This document shows, piece by piece, positions 37,088 to 47,518 of a stretch of 64,000 nucleotides of DNA (its first letter is position 1; each line of letters begins with the position of its first letter). Below the pieces are notes generated by a model, which saw only the letters and a list, made by a program, of their open reading frames with translations, was not told the origin of the DNA and did no database searches. Both the position numbers and the translations under genes were made by a program. The stretch lies in the NCBI GenBank assembly GCA_003993805.1, contig RSEF01000004.1, positions 77,307,387-77,371,386 on the forward strand. Direction: 5' to 3'. The DNA comes from Himantopus leucocephalus (lineage: Eukaryota > Chordata > Aves > Charadriiformes > Recurvirostridae).

Positions 37088-39184
37088 AACACATCACTGA
37101 AGGAAGCAAGAACATTTTAGTGAGTGTTCCCTAACCACTGAGCCTGTCAAACATTTCTGATCACAGTTCTTGCTGGCAGTCAGCCTTCAGCTGTTTAAAA
37201 GTGTGACACACAATTTTCCACTCTTCTCTGTAAAATCACATCACTCTTTAAGGTTAAGTTTGTAACAGAATTATAAAAGTGATTTGAAGATGATCCTGCC
37301 AGTTTTTTTCATGTGACTAGCCCCCCACTGGCTTGCAAGACCAAAGCCTAAGAACAGTGTTCTTGCACAATGAAATAACTGCTATACATGTTCCCAAGGA
37401 AGTTTCAGAAGAAGCTGTTTCTTTTTAAGTAGTTGTGGTCACAGTTCTTTCTGAAGAATAAATTAGTCAGATTCTTTTCTTCAGTATAAGGTCTAAATTA
37501 CAGGTTTTTTTCTGGTAGTGAGATAAGAGACTTTCAGATCACATTTGATAATATTATTCAGTATCTTTATCTGATTGCATCTCAAAAGTAGGTAAAAATT
37601 AAATGTTAAGACACATTGCTCAGTTTCTTCAGCTATTTTTTTACAGTTTGCTTAAGTTAATGAATATTAACAACCTTCAGCAGATTGGTTAGCATTGGAT
37701 GAATATTTCCAAAAATGTAAATTCATTTAAAAATCACTCCTTTTAATTTTTAAATATTTTTTAAAAAAGTGTTTCTTGCCCTTCTATGTGTCTTCTGTGA
37801 ATCTTTTATCATCAATTTTATTTAAAGGGTATTAAATATTTTTCTTATATCAAATTTGTCTAGGCTGAGGAATTTTGTTTTAATATTTTTTGTTTTGTAA
37901 CTAAATTTTTTTAAATAATGATGTTATGGTGGAAAACTGAAAATGCAGTGACCATGTGAAGTTAAGCTAATTTTTTGTTGTTTGCTGGTGGTTTGGGTTT
38001 TTTTTTTCCAAAAATTGCTTTGCTTAGAACAAGGGACATCTATTTACAGTCAAGTTTGAATTAACATTTCCTAATTGTAATGTTTCATTTGTTCTTCAAT
38101 ACCTTTAATATTGGAATTGTTTACTTTGTTTTTAAAAGTTACTGAAAATTATAAAAGAGAAAATATGTGTTGGTAACATTAATGTCTACTCATTTGATAA
38201 CATTGTTTCCTCATAGTAATGTACAACTGTATTAAAAAATTGCCAAAAGGTTTGCATCCACAGGAAGAAAGAAATGCAAAACATTGTGCAATATGTATGT
38301 ATTTTATTCTTTATGTACAACTATGATTATGTCCTTTTCGTCCATAGTCCCTTAGCCAAATACCTGTTGAGAGGTTCGGGTTTTTTCCTAGCCATATTAG
38401 CAGATGTGGGTATTAAAGAGGGACTTGAAGAGCAGGAAAACAAATTTGATGAGGTAGTAAGCTTTTGTGTAGAAGCTGAGAGAGAATGTTTAATGGCTAA
38501 GGCCAGACTGAAACTAGGTATTTAGAGGTATGGAAAGACTGATGGTGACAGAGAAGGTTTTCAATGAACATGAATGCCACATTTATTACTTGTACAAATG
38601 CATAAATACGAAGGATATATACTCCCCCCCCAAAGTTTCCTAAAATACAGTTTAAAAGCTCACGAGTAACAACTGTTAATTTAAGACAGGAAAAATTTGC
38701 TTTTACTTTACACAGTTCATGTATAAATGTATGATTTTTCAGTGAGAGGAGTTACCCATGTATCTACATAACTGACAGTGTATGCAGTCACACATGCAGT
38801 TTCAGGGGGAAAAGGAAGTGAAATACTAACGTTATTTTTCTGTCCCAATAGAAAATAAATTTTACACATTTATTCTGAATAATTTGTAAACATCCTAAAG
38901 TGTTGTTCACTGAAAATATATGGCTAAGTCCTAATCATAAATATTTTGAATCTTTATAGATAATTTATGCACTGTTAGAAGCACAATAAGTCAAATTAAG
39001 CATAAATAATAAACAAAACACTGACATCGGTATTGGTGAAGAATAAGAAAATAAATAAATACAGATGCTAACCAAAGCATAGACAGTATTTTCCCCATTA
39101 TGAATTGTAATTCTTCTAAGATTCGTCCTCCCCAGTTGTCACAAAACTCAGAAAAAAACAACAGGAAAAACATCTGCACACAGT

Positions 39185-39375
39185 GAGGTAGACCAGGCCA
39201 GGTCCAGAGAGTGGTAATCAGTGATACAAAGTCTAGTCGGAGGCCAGTAACTAGCAGTGTACCCCAGAGGCCAATACTAGGTCCATTCCCATGCAACATC
39301 CTCATTAATGATCTGGATAACAGACAAATAGAGGAGGCAGAGCCTTGGCTGCAATTAGCATATGACAAGATGGTT
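39185..39375 (+). mobile_element. CR1 LINE fragment, RT palm region
   Basis: Plus-strand CR1 ORF2 piece. It reads RPVTSSVPQRPILGPFPCNI at 39242-39301 followed by LINDLDN, the palm segment before the second catalytic box. The box itself is unrecognisable (L-A-Y-D-K near 39351-39366). In an intact element this segment lies downstream of the sequence found next at 39376-40375. Confidence 0.75.
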
Positions 39376-40375
39376 TGAGATCCTGCAATGTTTAGGATCT
39401 TGAAGTGAAGACAGCAAGGAATCTAAAGCCCTGAACAAAGACCCCTGGCTTTATGAAGGGGGATTTCCACTTTTTCAGGGAAGTGGGAAGCAAGGTGCCA
39501 TGCATGGCAGCTCTAAAGAACAAAGGAGCCCAGGAGAATTGGTTAGTCTTTGAAGACAAGTTCATCAAAGCACAAAACCAATTTACTATTGTGTATGAAA
39601 CATTCTAGAAGGCCAGCTTGCCTAAACGGGGAAGTTGCCCCTGTACTCAAACACAAAAATGATGCATATGGGAGGTAGTAGCAGGGACAGACTATCAAGG
39701 ATGAGTACAGATGCAATCTCAAGCATCTAGGATGGAATTACAGCCAAAGCTCTGCTGAAACTGAAACCAGAGAGGTATGTTAGGTCTAGCAACAAAAGCT
39801 TCTACAGATATGTTAGCAGCAGAAGGAAGACCAAGGAAAACGTTGGCTGGCTAGAGCAAGGCATCTAAAGACAAAGGAAATGGAAAAGTTCGAGGTTCTC
39901 AGTGCCTGCTTTGCTCTGGTCTTTACTGGCAAAGTCTACTTTCAGACCTCTCAAGTCTCTGCAGCTAGTCACAAAGTAGGGATGGGAGTACAATTCATGA
40001 AAGGATTGAATTAAGGATGACTTATGTAAATGGAAAATACACCAGCCCACAGGGTGAAAGGGGTGCATCCAAAAGTGCTGAAGGAGATGGCCAACACCAT
40101 TGCAAAGCTGCTGTATATCATCTCTGAAAGGTTATGTGAAGGGCAGAGGTCTCCAAAGTCCAGAAAAAGACAAATGTATCATCCATCTTAAGGAAAGACA
40201 AGAAGGCGGATCCAGAGAAATGCACATGGGTCAGTCTTGTCTCAGAATCTGGGAAGATTATGGAGGAAGTCCTCATATAACCCATTCCCAGGCTCATGAA
40301 GGACAGGGAGGTGATTATTCTACGATCCATGGTGTATTGGGAACCTTGCAGAAGACACTGTATATGAGGAGTTAG
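39376..40375 (+). mobile_element. CR1 LINE fragment, endonuclease-RT linker to RT fingers
   Basis: A heavily decayed CR1 ORF2 stretch on the plus strand. One frame reads AALKNKGAQENWLVFEDKF from about 39510, typical of the CR1 linker. SFYRYVSSRRKTKENVGWLE follows at about 39799-39858, then a segment corresponding to the finger region, with HPKVLKEMANTIAKLLYII at about 40066-40122 and a remnant of the GNYRP region near 40200-40260. Many stops and frameshifts occur. The 3' half of the element is absent. It ends about 100 bases before the solo LTR at 40481. The 90-codon frames on both strands here (40100-40375, 40118-40393) are not genes. Confidence 0.75.
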
Positions 40376-40474
40376 TGACTTTGGGCAAGTCATGTCTGCT
40401 CTATTGGGCCCTGTACTTAAGGCTTGAGAAGTCCATATGATAGCATGAGTAACTGCTGTTTAACCACATGTATG

Positions 40475-40480
40475 CAACAC
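40475..40480. repeat. Left target-site duplication of solo LTR
   Basis: CAACAC, matched by GAACAC at 40868-40873 (five of six bases). Confidence 0.6.
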
Positions 40481-40598
40481 TGTAAGGGAACATGCTGGAA
40501 TGTCCCATGCTGGTCTGTGCTGCGCTCTAGTGGACAGCATGAAAGTGATAACATTCCTACCTGTCAGGAGAAGATACATGGTTTGGTTTTTTACATAA

Positions 40599-40608
40599 GA
40601 TAAAAGCC
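40599..40608 (+). promoter_or_regulatory. TATA-like box of solo LTR
   Basis: GATAAAAGCC lies about 120 bases inside the LTR and about 170 bases before ATTAAA, a normal U3-R layout. Confidence 0.5.
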
Positions 40609-40776
40609 ACCATGGCACAGGAGAGAGACAGAGCCTCTCCATAGATGGGATTTGCGCAGTGTGCTGTGGGAATTCATTCAGATTCTGCCTGATGGTGTGC
40701 AACAGTGGGGCTCCCAGCAACTGATGGCACATGATTTACTCACTATCTATATTGTTCTTCCTATTTCCACTATATT

Positions 40777-40782
40777 ATTAAA
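40777..40782 (+). terminator. LTR polyadenylation signal ATTAAA
   Basis: ATTAAA about 85 bases before the 3' end of the LTR. Confidence 0.55.
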
Positions 40783-40867
40783 GCAAATCTGATTCCCTAT
40801 TGGCTGTCAAGGTTTTCTTATTCAGGTCTGGAAAGAACCCTGCACCCCTCCCAACCCCCCCGGTGCA

Positions 40868-40873
40868 GAACAC
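40868..40873. repeat. Right target-site duplication of solo LTR
   Basis: GAACAC, the partner of CAACAC at 40475-40480. Confidence 0.6.
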
Positions 40874-43800
40874 ATGGTCACAATCAGAAATCATTTCATT
40901 CATTTATTAAATCAGTTGTTAAAATTAGAAATGCCTGCCTTCTAACCATACTGAGTTTTTAAACCTTTAAGGTGCCCAAGACTATTAGAAATAGATAATA
41001 AAGCAATAGGGTAGTACACTGTTGCTAAAATTGTTAATTGCTAACATAGCTGCTTAACAAGTGAAGTAGAAGAAGTAAAAGAATACGAAAATTGAAATTC
41101 TAATTTCAGTTTTGAGTATGAATTTCAAAATACATTTCTTTTATCTGGGTCATTCAGAGAAAAATGGAATATTGCTAAAATATTCCTTAAACTCTGGCAA
41201 TATAGGCTGGTATAAAAATCAGATTCAATATATTTTTCAATGAATACTGTTATACTTGTATTCCCTGCCTCAAGTACACAATGTTAGCTACCTCTTACTA
41301 TTGCTAGAAATGGATATTTGAATAAAAGTGTGTGTGGAATATCTAATATTTATACAAATAACATCCTCTTCTTCAAAAAAAAAGCTCAGTATAGGTATAT
41401 TTATCTGTATTCTTATTAGAAATGTTACATGATTCTTGCTGATAACAAGAAAAAGTGGTTAATGATATATTTAATAAGTCTAGCCTTTTAATAATTTCTC
41501 AGTCTAGGATACTGTTATCTTACATCAAAATCAAATGCTCAATATTACAGCAAGTTTCCTGCAGGCTCAGCTCTGTTGCTCTGGACATCTGGCACATATG
41601 ATGAACAACATGAATGCCTTAAGCCATTTTTTTATGCCCATTAAAAGCATGGTGAATGGCTGACAGGTAGGCCATTGAAGTCTTGTAAGGACATGCTCAA
41701 GGCAAATCCTCATCTGTGTGGTACCTGCTCTTTCCAGCAAAGTGGGAAACTACAGCTAAAGACCATCTGTTATAGCAAAGATCGTGCACCGTTGCCTTGA
41801 GAGCCTTTGAACAAACCTGCAACGACAGAATGACTCTGTGCTGTACTACTGCTCTATAGAAATGCAGGCATAGCGTGTTTAAGAAAAAACATCTGTGGCA
41901 TTTGTGACAGTTAACATGCTGTGACGATCTGACTGATTTTTTCATCAGCCAAGCTACAAAACAGGAATCCTCAGTTATTAAAAGAAAAATATACTTATTA
42001 TGTATTTTTTACAAAGATTAGTCCATTCTAAGCAGATTAAACTACCATCCACTGTGTTTTTTAAAAAAAAAAAAAAAAAGCCCTATCTAGCAATCCTTTG
42101 CAAGTCTAACTTTCAGGTCTTCAACTGAGTTATACTCAAATGCCCAGAATACCAACTGAAAGAGCTGCAGTTTTGAAAAAAGTTGGAAACACGAGTATTA
42201 GGCTGAAGATCTTCAACTAGTCAGGATATGGACTGTTTTATGTTTACACTGGATTCTATGCCAGAAGAGTTTGTATTTTAAAGTGTATTTTCAGATGACT
42301 GAAAATTATTTTTACTGTTAATTTCACTTATATAAGTTGCCTTTCAAACAACTGAATATTGGCACTACTTAAAAAAAAGTTTAAAATTGTGAACAATTTA
42401 AAACTAGATTTCATCTAAGGGTAGAGGGACTGATTTATTTCATAGTATCTATGATTTGTGTGTGTCTTTTCTATACTGAATATTTTTCAGCAAAATCCAG
42501 AAGAGTGAGTAAGCACGGCTAGAGCAATATTTTCTCTAGATTTAGGTTTACATTTTCAGTCTCTTAGATCCCAGTGAGCAAAGTAGATGAAATTTCTCCC
42601 TTATGGAGCAAATCATTAATAATATGAATATAATAGAGAGAAAGAATGAAGGTCATCATTGCTAGCAATCAGAAAGGGAAGTAAATATATGGTGGAAACC
42701 AGATCCTTGAGCTTTGACTTTAATGTGATGATATTTGAGAGAAGAACGTGATGCTGTTTGAGAAAAGACTGAATATGTTAGTGTATCATTCCAGCAACCC
42801 TAATTTATGCTGGAGTATTGTGCAGCCAGAAAGGTTCCAAAAAATATCTATTAGATTGCTAAAAATGATGCTCAGACATTGAATGCTTGGATTTGGTTGA
42901 AATGTTTTACTGCAATCAAATAGATATTACCAGTTAGAAAGGTACGATACTTACAAGCAACAGTTTCCTGGGGCATCTTGGCAGCTGAGGGAATACATAT
43001 TATTTTTGAAAGAAGCACAGATAGAATTAAATGACTTGTTCAAGTAATTAAAATGTAGTACTTAGATTTAGGAAAGTTGATTTTCCTGTGAAAAGTGATG
43101 TGTTTCAGCATATGAGTTTTAAAGGCATGGGTGCTTTCCAATTGTGAAAAAAAAAAAAAAGAATAAAACACTTTAACTTTTCTTTGTGATCCAAAATTGA
43201 TTTTTTTTTAAGAATTAATTTTGTTGGAAATTCAAATATTGAATAAAATACCTCTAGTAGTCAAAGAATATTTATAAATTATACTATTATGTTTGTATAT
43301 ATTCAGAGGCATAAAGGAGAAGAGATTGAATGTATTATATGTATATGGTTGTCCAAACCCTTTAAGTAATTTATTATTACCACCCCCTTGCCCCACAACA
43401 AAGAATTAAACTCTATCTCATTGTTAGTAATGAGCTTGCAGTAGCTGAGGAATTAAGATGCAACAAGTAAGAGTTTACATGAAAATATTTACTGAGTGCA
43501 GTGCCCTTTCACATCTGTGATATGTCACAGAACAGTTCACCAAGGAGTATAACTTTGAGCTGCTTTTTTTTTTTCATTTCCCTTGTGATTGTTATAGCTT
43601 AAAGAAGGAAGCTTACCACTCTTTACTAAACCACAGCTACTCTGGGTATGCCTATTTATTCCAAGTCAGTGCTAGACCAGGTAATTTCCACAGCGCCTGA
43701 TTTATTTCAGCTTGTTTGTCACTACTCTCAAATTAGATTGATTCTCCTTTTAGAAAGCAAAGCTTTTTAACCTTGCAGATCTCATCCCCCGAGTTAAAGC

Positions 43801-44001
43801 TCAACCGATTTCTATAAAAGTAAAAGGCTTTGGTAGGATTCTTCCCCATAGAGAATCAGTCTGCTCCAAGAGCAGCACTCCAGACAAGTAATTTACTTTT
43901 ATAAACAGTATAAATAAAGCAGAAATAGAAGAAAATATCTCAAAAAAATACAACATGTCTTTCTTTACAGCACCCTGGTTGGTTTATTTTATTTCTTGCA
44001 G

Positions 44002-44067
44002 AAGGTCTACAAGCTGTTGCAGTTGGCTATCTGTGGGAGGTCCTCAAGCTGTTCACAGAGAATTTAG
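44002..44067 (+). other. 66 bp mini-exon-like segment, unproven
   Basis: A clear acceptor (TTTATTTTATTTCTTGCAG, ending 44001) and a consensus donor GTAAGT (44068-44073) bracket exactly 66 bases, a multiple of three. Two frames are open through it. One reads GLQAVAVGYLWEVLKLFTEN, amphipathic and less AT-biased than nearby frames. I do not recognise it. Confidence 0.2.
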
Positions 44068-45012
44068 GTAAGTAAAATTACAAGGGTTTTTTTCCCTTCT
44101 CACTGGTAGAGGTACAAGTTGAGATGCTACCACAGAGAATTACTTAACCACCTGCATATTTTTTAAAATATTTGTTTGTGATTTTACAACTATGTAAAGG
44201 TGGTCTTGCCCATAAGAATGCAAAAAAAAAAAAATGTTTCTGATCTGAATTCACCTATCTATGCATTAAATCACATTCATGCACAAATATGTTTCCAGTA
44301 AAAATAACATAATAGTATTTATCAAAAATAAACAAAATTACCTTAATTGTTGTCCTGGTTTGAGGTAGTTAGTTGTGATAATAGAATCGTTACATACTGC
44401 TGCTATATGTTTGATGTCAAATATGCATCCTGATCCCATATAGAAGGCGAGGAGGCATTTTGTTTTTCTCCAATTTAAGTTAATGAGAGAAAACACAAAA
44501 GGGAAAAAAAAGCACAAATCATTACAATTATTTGGATAACAATAGGTGTGAAGAAAAGAAATCTGGTCATTATACAGGCTAGGTTGGTAATGGCAAGTAC
44601 AGATATACTAAAAGATGCAAGTATAATAATCTTTGACAGATTCATTAAATTAAATTAAACTATTTAATGTTGTTAAAAAACATATTAATGAGATTAATAG
44701 CACGTTGACAAACTTACCTTTAAGATAGTGACTAATAGGGAACCACATCTAAACAGCATGCTGTAAGTAGAGTTCTGAGGGAATTAGCAGTTAGGAAGTA
44801 GCTAGGAAGATTTTTATGTTATCCTAATTTATAATATTTTGAAAGTCAGACCCCCCGAAAGACCCACAGAAACTGACTCATCAGCAGCAAAAAAATGTGA
44901 AACTTAAAAAGACAAAAACAAAAGCTAGCTTATCAAAAGTTTGATAGGAAATGTATACAGTAAAGGAAACACATTGGATATGAATAGGGTCTTCAAATAC
45001 CTTTTGCTCCAG

Positions 45013-45035
45013 AAAAACAAAACAAAACAAAACAA
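45013..45035. repeat. (AAAAC)n tract
   Basis: Four to five AAAAC units, directly visible. Confidence 0.85.
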
Positions 45036-46582
45036 ACTCCAACAAAAAAACCCAAACAAAAAATGTCAACCATTGTATGGAGGAAGAATGGAGGGAGAAG
45101 CCAAAATAATTTTCTTATAAAATATGTCACACATTTTAAGTATTGAGGAATGAAAATAAAGCTAAATCAAACACTAATAGAGTAACATCTTCATTGTTCA
45201 GTGTATTCAAAGAAAAAGTGAGCATTTTTCTGGAATCTGCGCTGTAGCAAAACATAGCTTATTGAACTCGGTAGCAGTGATAGCTACAGAAAGGCAATAA
45301 CTTGTGATATGAAGCTCTTCATATTGTGTGACCCAGTGTGATATTGTAGCTTCAAATTCTTTATGAAAATAATGGCTTGGATTTAGAAGAACAGTGTGAT
45401 GCATGGTATTAAAAAAAAAAAAAGAAACAAAAAAAGAAAACAAAAACCGAGAACAAACCATAAAAAAACACAACAGAAAACAACCAAAACTCCTAAGAAA
45501 GAAGGATGGTAGACTTTGAACATTAAGAAGTCTGGTATTCACCATGCATGTAGCAATATTACTTCTCAGTTGTTGGTTTTCTTTCTTAGATATTCAGATT
45601 TCCCCAAGGTAGGTAAATACAATTAATTAATATGCTTTCCTATAAGTAAAAAGAATGGGAATGCATATCTCCATTACTATGTAAAATAATGAAATATAAA
45701 ATCTTTTTCTTCAAAGTAAAATACTAAAATCCTTTATTATTTACCGTTATTTTACTAACAGTAAAATCCTTTAATTGTCAAGAGCAAATTCATCAGCTCA
45801 GTTTGCACATGAACCTTAAACCTTATCAATGTGCTAATGAACAGTTTATGTTGCTAACAGATTCAGTACTGAAAGTTCTGCTATAGAATTTCTTTCTTTT
45901 TTATTTGCAAGAATTTCTTCATTATAGAAAAGCTGTAAAGCTTTTCTGGATTTTTAAATGGCTGAAGATAGGTTGCTAATATATTAGGCAAGTGTTATTT
46001 TTTTAATTAAAAGAATAATACAAAAGCTATTTTTTAGTCTTTAATGGTTTATTCTGGCAGTTTTTTATATCAGTGTCATTGACTACAAAAATTTAACCAT
46101 ATTTTGAGCCGTAAGCTCTGTAACACTAGTTCCCTTGAGGCTACTTTCAAGTTAGAGGCTGTTGATTGAAATCTTGATTATATAACTCACTCATACACTC
46201 ATGAATTCCATGTAAAGAGATCATAAGGGCAGTGTTACACCTGCAACACACTAACATTTTTGAGATGGAGGCCAAAAAAATCTTGTTTAGAAGTTTTTGA
46301 TAGAGATATGAAAAAATATTTACTTTCAGCTAAATAAATTTTCCAGAAATTGTTGATCTAGAGCAAAATTATTTCTGATTTGCAGTTTGACTGTCTTGTT
46401 CTGTTCAGTATCTTAGTTCCAACAATATTTACTTGTTTAGGAACCAGGCCAGTGTTCATCCAACTATAGAAACCTACTGGTTTGGGGTTTTTTTTCATTT
46501 TTGTGGACTGGGATGCCCAAAGATTATCCTGAGCAGAATAATCACTTGCCAAGTGATTCAAAGATGATCACAGTTATGTTAA

Positions 46583-46587
46583 CTGCA
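46583..46587. repeat. Left target-site duplication of 926 bp LTR
   Basis: CTGCA, identical to 47514-47518. Confidence 0.85.
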
Positions 46588-46774
46588 TGCGGTGGGTTAA
46601 CCTTGTCTGGATGCCAGGTGCCCACCAGAGCTGCTCTATCACTCCCCCTTCTCAAGTGGACGGAGGAGAGAAACTATAATGAAAGGCTCGTGGGATGAGA
46701 TAAGGACAGGGAGAGATCACTCACCAATGGCTGTCACAAGCAAAACAGACTTGACTTAAGGAAAATTAGTTTAA

Positions 46775-46780
46775 TTTATT
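46775..46780 (-). terminator. LTR polyadenylation signal AATAAA
   Basis: Minus-strand AATAAA followed by TTAAAC, about 550 bases downstream of the TATA-like box in LTR sense. Confidence 0.5.
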
Positions 46781-46984
46781 ACCAATCAAATCATAGGGGG
46801 GTAATGAGAATTAAAACCAAATCCTAAAACACTGTTCCCCCAGCCCTCCCTGCTTCCTGGGCTCAACTTTAGTCCCAAATTCTCTACCTCCTCCCCCCAA
46901 ATGGCTCAAGAGTATGGGGAATGGGTGTTGCAGTCAGTTGATTACATGTTGTATCTGCCATTCCTTCCTCTTCGCACTCTTCCC

Positions 46985-47190
46985 CTGCTCCAGTGTGGGG
47001 TCCCTCCCATGGGAGACAGTCTTCCACAAACTTCTGCAACGTGAATCCTTCACATGGGCTACAGTTCTTCATTAATTGCTCCAGCATGGGTCCTTTCCGT
47101 GGGCTGCAGGTGGATATTTGCTCCACTGTTAACTTCCATGGACTGCAGGGGACCAGTCTGCCTCACCACAGTCTTCATGGACTGCAGGGA
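46985..47190. repeat. Minisatellite-like array in LTR
   Basis: About five imperfect units, starting near 46985, 47034, 47078, 47119 and 47158. Each begins with a CTGCTCCAG-like motif and carries a CCATGGGCTGCAG-like core. Confidence 0.7.
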
Positions 47191-47324
47191 AATCTCTGCT
47201 CTGGTGCCTGGACCACCTCCTCCCCCTCCTTCTTCACTGACCTTCGTGACTGCATAGTTGTTTCTCTCACATATGCTCACTTCTCTCCTCCGGCTGCTGT
47301 TGTGCTGCAATTTTATTTTCCCCT

Positions 47325-47336
47325 TCTTAAATATGT
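47325..47336 (-). promoter_or_regulatory. TATA-like box of ERVL-like LTR
   Basis: Minus strand reads ATATTTAAG followed by a purine-rich tract, about 180 bases from the LTR start. Confidence 0.5.
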
Positions 47337-47513
47337 TATCACAGAGGTGCTGCCACCATTGCTGATTGATTCAGCTTTGGCCAGTAGCAGGTCCGTGTTG
47401 GAGCTGGCTGGCATTGGCTCTGTCAGACACAGGGGAAGCTTCTAGCAGCTTCTTGCAGAAATCACTGCTGTGGCCCCCCTGCTACTGAAACTTTGCCACA
47501 CAAGCCCAATACA

Positions 47514-47518
47514 CTGCA
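47514..47518. repeat. Right target-site duplication of 926 bp LTR
   Basis: CTGCA, identical to 46583-46587. Confidence 0.85.

Larger units (their letters stand above)
34919..39184. other. AT-rich unique DNA with duplicated contig ends
   Basis: About 4.3 kb without a recognised repeat family. It contains the duplicated block at 36024-36300, a single N at 35024 flanked by a repeated TTTTGCAAAGAT, and an unusually strong 3' splice-site-like sequence at 37040-37055. The 83-codon plus frame at 38274-38525 ends in a charged stretch rich in E and K but is not recognised. Confidence 0.45.
40481..40867 (+). mobile_element. ERV solo LTR, 387 bp, probably ERVK-like
   Basis: A compact LTR starting TGTAAGGG (40481) and ending CCGGTGCA (40867), with canonical TG and CA ends. 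It is flanked by a near-perfect 6 bp target duplication (CAACAC left, GAACAC right). Inside are a TATA-like GATAAAAGCC (about 40599-40608), an ATTAAA polyadenylation signal (40777-40782) and a short C-rich U5. No retroviral genes adjoin it, so the provirus was probably lost by LTR-LTR recombination. The short length and 6 bp duplication fit class II (alpha/beta, ERVK-type) elements, but this class call is an inference. The 90-codon minus frame inside it is chance. It lies in or just beside decayed CR1 sequence. Confidence 0.75.
40874..46582. other. AT-rich unique DNA, no gene seen
   Basis: About 5.7 kb. It has poly-A runs at 42063-42079 and 43147-43160, AAAAC units at 45013-45035 and an A-rich tract at 45408-45450. 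A mini-exon-like segment at 44002-44067 is listed separately. Frames such as 45207-45545 (minus, 112 codons) are poly-A translations on the opposite strand (F/S-rich) and are not genes. Confidence 0.5.
46588..47513 (-). mobile_element. ERVL-like solo LTR, 926 bp, minus-sense
   Basis: A complete solitary LTR on the minus strand. On the plus strand it runs from TGCGGTGGGTTAACC (46588) to AGCCCAATACA (47513), so in its own sense it begins TGTATTGGGC and ends CACCGCA. It is flanked by a perfect 5 bp target duplication, CTGCA. On the minus strand the U3 side carries an AACATATTTAAG box (TATA-like, about 47325-47336) and the R/U5 side an AATAAA signal (46775-46780). A G+C-rich imperfect tandem array of about 40-49 bp units lies between (46985-47190). 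A 5 bp duplication is usual for ERVL (class III) elements. The sequence resembles a widespread avian ERV LTR, but I assign no subfamily name. No gag, pol or env remains. The 150-codon plus frame at 46993-47445 is a product of the tandem array. Confidence 0.9.

Noticed and set aside
38274..38525. 83-codon plus frame with a charged C-terminal half
   Set aside because: No recognisable domain, no strong start context and no splice evidence, so it was not annotated.
40376..40402. GACTTTGGGCAAGTCATG, resembling part of a MIR core
   Set aside because: Only one short block matches and it sits at the ragged end of a CR1 fragment.
44349..44480. TGTCCTGGTTTGAGGTAG, resembling the start of a common avian LTR
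   Set aside because: Similarity ends after about 20 bases, and no TATA, polyadenylation signal or partner end follows.
45207..45545. 112-codon minus frame rich in F and S
   Set aside because: It is the translation of A-rich tracts on the opposite strand, with low complexity and no domain.
46993..47445. 150-codon plus-strand open frame
   Set aside because: It lies wholly inside the ERVL-like LTR and follows its tandem array. No retroviral or host protein is recognisable.
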